The position numbers and the translations under genes were made by a program. The notes under the pieces are model-generated. The model had not been told where the DNA came from and did no database searches. It worked only from the letters and a program-made list of their open reading frames with translations. A stretch of DNA of 64,000 nt from Timema cristinae (taxonomy: Eukaryota; Arthropoda; Insecta; Phasmatodea; Timematidae), in contig JBCFYV010000260.1 in assembly GCA_039000515.1 (NCBI GenBank), positions 34,946-98,945 of the forward strand, given 5' to 3'. Positions 60,015 to 64,000 of the stretch are shown here, one piece after another (the first letter of the stretch is position 1; the number at the start of each line of letters is the position of its first letter).

Positions 60015-61130
60015 GAATTGAATATTATTTAAATATTGAAATTTTGACCCACATTATTTGAAAAACAAAAAATTAGGCTATAAGCTAAAACGAGAACGTG
60101 CAATTAAAAACAGTCGTTTGAGTCTGGCAAGGAATGTTTGTAGATATTTGTTTTAAAAATACTAAGTTGTGTACTGTTATCGTACCGGATACCTGATATT
60201 TAACCTTATAGGGCTTTGATATCTGTTCATCACTAAATGTTTATTGAAATGCACATACATTCGAAACAATCGAACAGAACTTCAATATAATTTAATGTAG
60301 TATTTAACAATTAAGTAACACGTTTCGGTGTTAGAATGGGTTAAGGCATCACAAAATATAAATTCACTTGCTAATAACAAGGATATTGGGGGTCTATTCT
60401 CGGTTGGACGTGATGAAAGTATTTCCCTATAGATGAACTCACACACTCCCTCCTCGCAAGTGTGGGTACACAAACTCTAAATTAAAATATTTTCTTTCAC
60501 TAGAGGTAATCTATATTAAATAAAAACACTAGATTACAAAGTAATTGCAACAAAATATAAACTACTACATACCTTTATTGAAAAGTTAAACACACACCTA
60601 ATTCTGAAAATAGAATTTTATTATTAGACAAAAGAAAAACCAAACACTTAAAACATACCCTGCACGTGCACATGCGAGAATAAGAATGGTAGCTCCTGCT
60701 CTACACACGATTCAAAAAAATATTTGAACCAACGTATATTTCTCTCGGAATACCTCTCTTTCCCCTTATTACTAAAGCCAAAAATAGAAGGGATTAACGC
60801 TCTGGACTTTACCTTCCTCTTACATTGAAACACTAAGGTGTTTAGAAAGGAAGGAGAGAAACAGGAAGTACTTTTAATCAACATTTTCAAATATGTAGTC
60901 ATCTAATAGATATTTGATTATACATATTTAAAAATCACTAAACATAGAGATAAAAATACAAAGTGTGCTCATGACGCAATTTCAAATGTAGAAACTGTGG
61001 CACCTTAAACTTGGCGATTATAGACGACTAGTTGCATGTCTGATATAAGTTCAAAGTCAAATATCTCAAAATTTCCAGAGGATCCAGGTTTGACGACAGT
61101 AAGACAAAATGTCAACTATCAGAACATAGA
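60015..61130. other. Clean AT-rich DNA, no gene recognised
   Basis: Open frames of 63-84 codons on the minus strand (60,473-60,282 and 60,902-60,648) have no family motif. The second (RKVKSRALIPSIFGF) is the more protein-like. Nothing else stands out. Confidence 0.4.
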
Positions 61131-61134
61131 GGAG

Positions 61135-61345
61135 GGGGGAGGGGGGAGGGGGAGAGGGGGGAGGGTGAGGTAATTGATCGTACCTCACTCGTCTCCCCTT
61201 CCCCTCCTCTCCCTCGCCGTAGTCTCGCGTGTTCCCCCCCTTCCCGCGGTGTGGATTCGCGGGTGCAGGAGAAGGAGGTGTGGCATTAGAGAAAGGCTGG
61301 TATTATTGGTCGAGAAAAAAAATCTCGTTATAAGTTTCCCACGAA
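61135..61345. repeat. Polypurine tract passing into a polypyrimidine, GC-rich patch
   Basis: 61,129-61,170 is almost pure GGGGGGA-type purine. 61,183-61,250 is nearly its pyrimidine complement, rich in CCCCTC/CTCCC. The two could fold on each other or form triplex/quadruplex structures. It lies ~550 bp upstream of the 61.8-kb gene. Confidence 0.6.
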
Positions 61346-61429
61346 CTAAAAAGGGTTAACCTTTAATCCTAGTGTTATGATTCAGGCTTCTCTAAGCCCG
61401 AGTTGAGAAAAAGGTCCTTCTTTCCGGTG

Positions 61430-61530
61430 GTGACAAATGAAGAATGTTTTCCTGGCGGCTTAGTCCCCCTTGTTCTTTCCCTACTCGGCTGCTGACACGT
61501 GAAAAATGTTTTCCTGCAAATTAGTCGTTC
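61430..61530. repeat. Short direct repeat upstream of the 61.8-kb gene
   Basis: tgacaaatgaagaatgtttt then cctggcggcttagtc (from about 61,429) is repeated as tgacacgtgaaaaatgtttt then cctgcaaattagtc (from about 61,493), 64 bp apart. The second copy contains the E-box CACGTG. A regulatory role is conjecture. Confidence 0.55.
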
Positions 61531-61709
61531 GGCTCGGCTCCCCTAACCGAGAGAGTGCTTTAACTCAGGAAGTTAACATCTGTTTCGTGACATCTGCGTC
61601 TCGGAGGTCTGTGAGAATTTTACAAGAGGGGGACTTCTCACGCAGTAAAGAGGGCGGAATCAAACCCTTTTTTCGCGCCGCCTCCTGGAGAGGGGGAGTA
61701 GTTTATTTC

Positions 61710-61747
61710 TATATATTGAGTTACCCCTTTAAGTAGAATCCATTATC
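61710..61747 (+). promoter_or_regulatory. TATA box and initiator of the 61.8-kb gene
   Basis: TATATAT at 61,710-61,716 starts 32 bp before the A (61,742) of tccattat, an initiator-like sequence. The leader to the ATG at 61,784 would be 42 nt. The arrangement closely resembles that of the 48.7-kb gene. Confidence 0.5.
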
Positions 61748-61783
61748 TTTTAAATCTTTATATTCTAAACAACATCATCAAGA

Positions 61784-62277
61784 ATGTCTAGTGAATATTC
61801 AGCAGCGCTTTTGTCAGCAATCGGTTCGAGTGAGATAGTGTCAAGGAAGCTGACAGATTTAGAGATAGGTCATGGTTATTATATCACTAATATAAAAGGC
61901 GTGACGACGAGATATGGACGCAGAGTTCTCACTTTGTTGGAGAACAAATATAACGTGTGGTTACCGGCTCGATTTTCCCTGCTTACCGACGCTCAGCTGA
62001 AGGAGCTCTCCAAAGCCGATCTACTCCTAGTCTACCGGGGTATTTCTAAAAACAGCAAGACGGCGCTGATAAACTTCGAAGGTATGTTTATTACAATCAT
62101 TTCTAGGATTAATCAAATCAATCGAAATATATTTTTTCAGGTAGGATGTACAGAGTATGGGGGGTTTTTCAACTCTCCCTCTACGCAAATGTGGGTTATT
62201 TTCCTCTAATTTCTGTGATTTTACAAATAATAACGCATATTTTCTCAAAAAAACCCTTCCTTCAGCTTATCTTGTGA
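61784..62277 (+). CDS. Compact two-exon gene, small protein possibly OB-fold-like
   Basis: Exon 1 is 61,784-62,081, then a 59-bp intron (donor GTATGT at 62,082, acceptor TTTTTTCAG ending 62,140) and exon 2 62,141-62,277 with a TGA at 62,275-62,277. The spliced product is 144 residues. The first ATG after the TATA/initiator is used. Exon 1 (99 residues) reads LTDLEIGHGYYITNIKGV around 24-41, then TTRYGRRVLTLL, YNVWLPARFSLL, and LLLVYRGISKN. The pattern 'L-x-x-G-x-x-Y-x-I, T-x-(Y/F)-G-x-x-x-x-x-L, V-x-L-P-x-R(F/Y)' recalls small uncharacterised proteins scattered in arthropod genomes that look like OB folds. That is memory, not a search. Exon 2 encodes RMYRVWGVFQ, then a hydrophobic tail read from the first unit of a satellite array, so the annotated C-terminus may be a recent addition, or the true acceptor may lie beyond the array. 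Retention of the intron adds a different tail ending at 62,209. Confidence 0.6.
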
Positions 62278-63535
62278 TTGTCAGACCTCCACCGTGGTTC
62301 GGATTCCATGTTAAACTGGGGGTCCTTCTTTTCATCTTACCATTAATCGAAAGATGTATTTTTTTCCAACTCTACGCAAATGTGGGTTCTTTTCCTCTAA
62401 TTTCTGTGATTTTACAAATAATAACGCATATTTTCTCAAAAAAACCCTTCCTTCAGGTTATCTTGTGAATGTCAGACCACCACCATGGTTCGGATTCCAC
62501 GTTAAACTGGGGATCCTTCTTTTCACCTTGCCATTAATCGAAAGATGTATTTTTTTTCCAACTCTACGCAAATGTGCGTTCTTTTCCTCTAATTTCTGTG
62601 ATTTTACAAATAATAACGCATATTTTCTCAAAAAAACCCTTCCTTCAGGTTATCTTGTGAATGTCAGACCTCCACCGTGGTTCGGATCCCACGTTAAACT
62701 GGGGATCCTTCTTTTCACCTTGCCATTAATCGAAAGATGTATTTTTTTCCAACTCTATGCAAATGTGCGTTCTTTTCCTCTAATTTCTGTGATTTTACAA
62801 ATAATAACGTATATTTTCTCAAAAAAACCCTTCCTTCAGGTTATCTTGTGAATGTCAGCCTACCACCATGGTTCGGATTCCACGTTAAACTGGGGATCCT
62901 TCTTTTCACCTTGCCATTAATCGAAAGATGTATTTTTTTCCAACTCTACGCAAATGTGGGTTCTTTTCCTCTAATTTCTGTGATTTTACAAATAATAACG
63001 CATATTTTCTCAAAAAAACCCTTCCTTCAGGTTATCTTGTGAATGCCAGGCCTCCACCGTGGTTCGGATTCCACGTTAAACTGTAGGTCCTTCTTTTCAC
63101 CTTGCCATTAATCGAAAGATGTATTTTTTTCCAACTCTACGCAAATGTGGGTTCTTTTCCTCTAATTTCTGTGATTTTACAAATAATAACACATATTTTC
63201 TCAAAAAAACCCTTCCTTCAGGTTATCTTGTGAATGCCAGGCCTCCACCGTGGTTCGGATTCCACGTTAAACTGTAGGTCCTTCATTTCACCTCACCATT
63301 AATCGAAAGATGTATTTTTTTCCAACTCTACGCAAATGTGGGTTCTTTTCCTCTAATTTCTATGATTTTACAAATAATAACGCATATTTTCTCAAAAAAA
63401 ACCCTTCCTTCAGGCTAGCTTGCGAATGAGGGAGGAATGCCAGGCCTCCACCGTGGTTCGGATTCCACGTTAAACTGTAGGTCCTTCATTTCATCTCACC
63501 ATTACACATTAGCGTATAAACCGAACGGGTGGTAA
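62160..63535. repeat. 191-bp satellite array, seven units, built from SINE sequence
   Basis: The word aactctacgcaaatg (one base changed in one unit) begins units at 62,368, 62,560, 62,751, 62,942, 63,133 and 63,324, and a first, less regular unit starts near 62,170. The period is 191-192 bp. Each unit contains acccttccttcaggttatct, then cttgtgaatg, and cggattccacgttaaactg, which are the middle part of the SINE at 59,693-60,001. The last unit alone runs on into the SINE end (ttacacattagcgtataaac then cgaacgggtggtaagata). Units 2-6 are nearly identical. The open frames crossing the array simply reflect a repeat with few stops. Confidence 0.92.
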
Positions 63536-64000
63536 GATAATACATAATAGTCTACGCTTCCTCATTGATTCGTTCAAATCTCAGTCATGCTGAATGATGA
63601 TGCTAAAAACATTATCAATGTTAGCTTTAAATAACCCATATGATAATAACAATAATAGTAAATGCAAGTATTCAATTGTTATATGATGAACCAAGACAAA
63701 ACTTGAGATTGCCTTTAAGCTTAGATAATGTGATAAGCATTCAAGCTATACAAGTAGTAGGAATAGAGTTTCACAGGCGTTGCTGCAAGTAGAAAGCAAA
63801 TTTGAAAGATTTCCTTAAAAGTTTTTTAGCATTAAGTTGTGCTAAAGTGTTATATATAAATCACGTACGGTAGAGAGTTAAGTTCTAATGTATAATCCTC
63901 TAACAAACTTTACTTCGAACCCCAATCTTACTGTCTACATCAGGACAATCGAATGTATTTTCAAGTCATACATTTAATATGATTTTAGTTAATATAATTA
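63536..64000. other. Clean AT-rich DNA at window end, no gene
   Basis: Nothing recognised. Any further exon of the 61.8-kb gene downstream of the satellite was not identified here. Confidence 0.4.

Noticed and set aside
62160..63535. CRISPR array or tandemly repeated membrane-protein gene
   Set aside because: The 191-bp period without short repeats and unique spacers excludes CRISPR. The period is not a multiple of three, so frames shift unit to unit and the open frames are incidental.
11440..64000. Whole window as one perfect palindrome (read-through hairpin artefact)
   Set aside because: Only 23.2-35.9 and 50.5-59.5 kb pair. The piggyBac relic, the 46-kb array, the 48-kb gene and the 62-kb satellite have no mirror partner.

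Overview
The window looks like AT-rich, intron-bearing, transposon-dense DNA of an animal, most likely an arthropod. The reasons are several families of tRNA-headed SINEs, decayed hAT, piggyBac and Tigger/pogo transposases, GT-AG introns of 59-95 bp, and promoters with a TATA box plus a TCA-type initiator. No rRNA, intact tRNA, CRISPR, operon or other prokaryotic feature is visible. Species cannot be fixed from sequence alone.

Sequence quality is very uneven. About 1-4,000 and 11,440-45,430 read as unpolished consensus: runs of A, T, G and C are over-extended, and isolated bases inside runs are replaced by their neighbours. Most reading frames there are artefacts. About 4,000-11,440 and 45,430-64,000 read as normal sequence. 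Protein homology in the bad parts survives only as short frame-hopping segments.

Layout. 1-4,000: noisy low-complexity DNA with a ~52-bp tandem array (2,380-2,850). 4,000-8,690: clean AT-rich DNA without a recognisable gene. 8,695-10,860 (-): relic of a ZMYM1/P52rIPK-type hAT transposase. 14,618-16,395 (+): relic of a piggyBac transposase. 19,285-19,575: a tRNA-SINE. 23,190-35,890: noisy arm of a large inverted repeat whose clean arm is 50,490-59,460. Between the two ends of the repeat, 35,890-45,430 is noisy repeat-rich DNA, and 45,430-50,490 is clean and holds a SINE-like tandem array and a compact spliced gene (48,169-48,749, -). The clean arm carries a YqaJ/lambda-exonuclease-like pseudogene (54,344-55,474, -) abutting a hAT relic (55,475-56,753), a possible upstream exon (57,259-57,459, -), two SINEs and a Tigger remnant. 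The noisy arm has the same items in mirror order plus a ~3.65-kb insertion with terminal inverted repeats (31,590-35,240), absent from the clean arm. At the right, a complete SINE with a 13-bp target-site duplication (59,693-60,001) precedes a compact two-exon gene (61,784-62,277, +). Its second exon runs into a 191-bp satellite that is itself built from SINE sequence.

The two best gene candidates, near 48.5 kb and 61.8 kb, are both small, use short introns, and each have a TATA box 31-32 bp upstream of an initiator and a ~40-nt leader. Neither product was identified with confidence. The rest of the coding signal is transposon debris, and the main biology on view is SINE evolution: retroposed copies, tandem duplicates and satellite arrays of SINE parts, beside a large inverted duplication that may be genomic or an assembly product.
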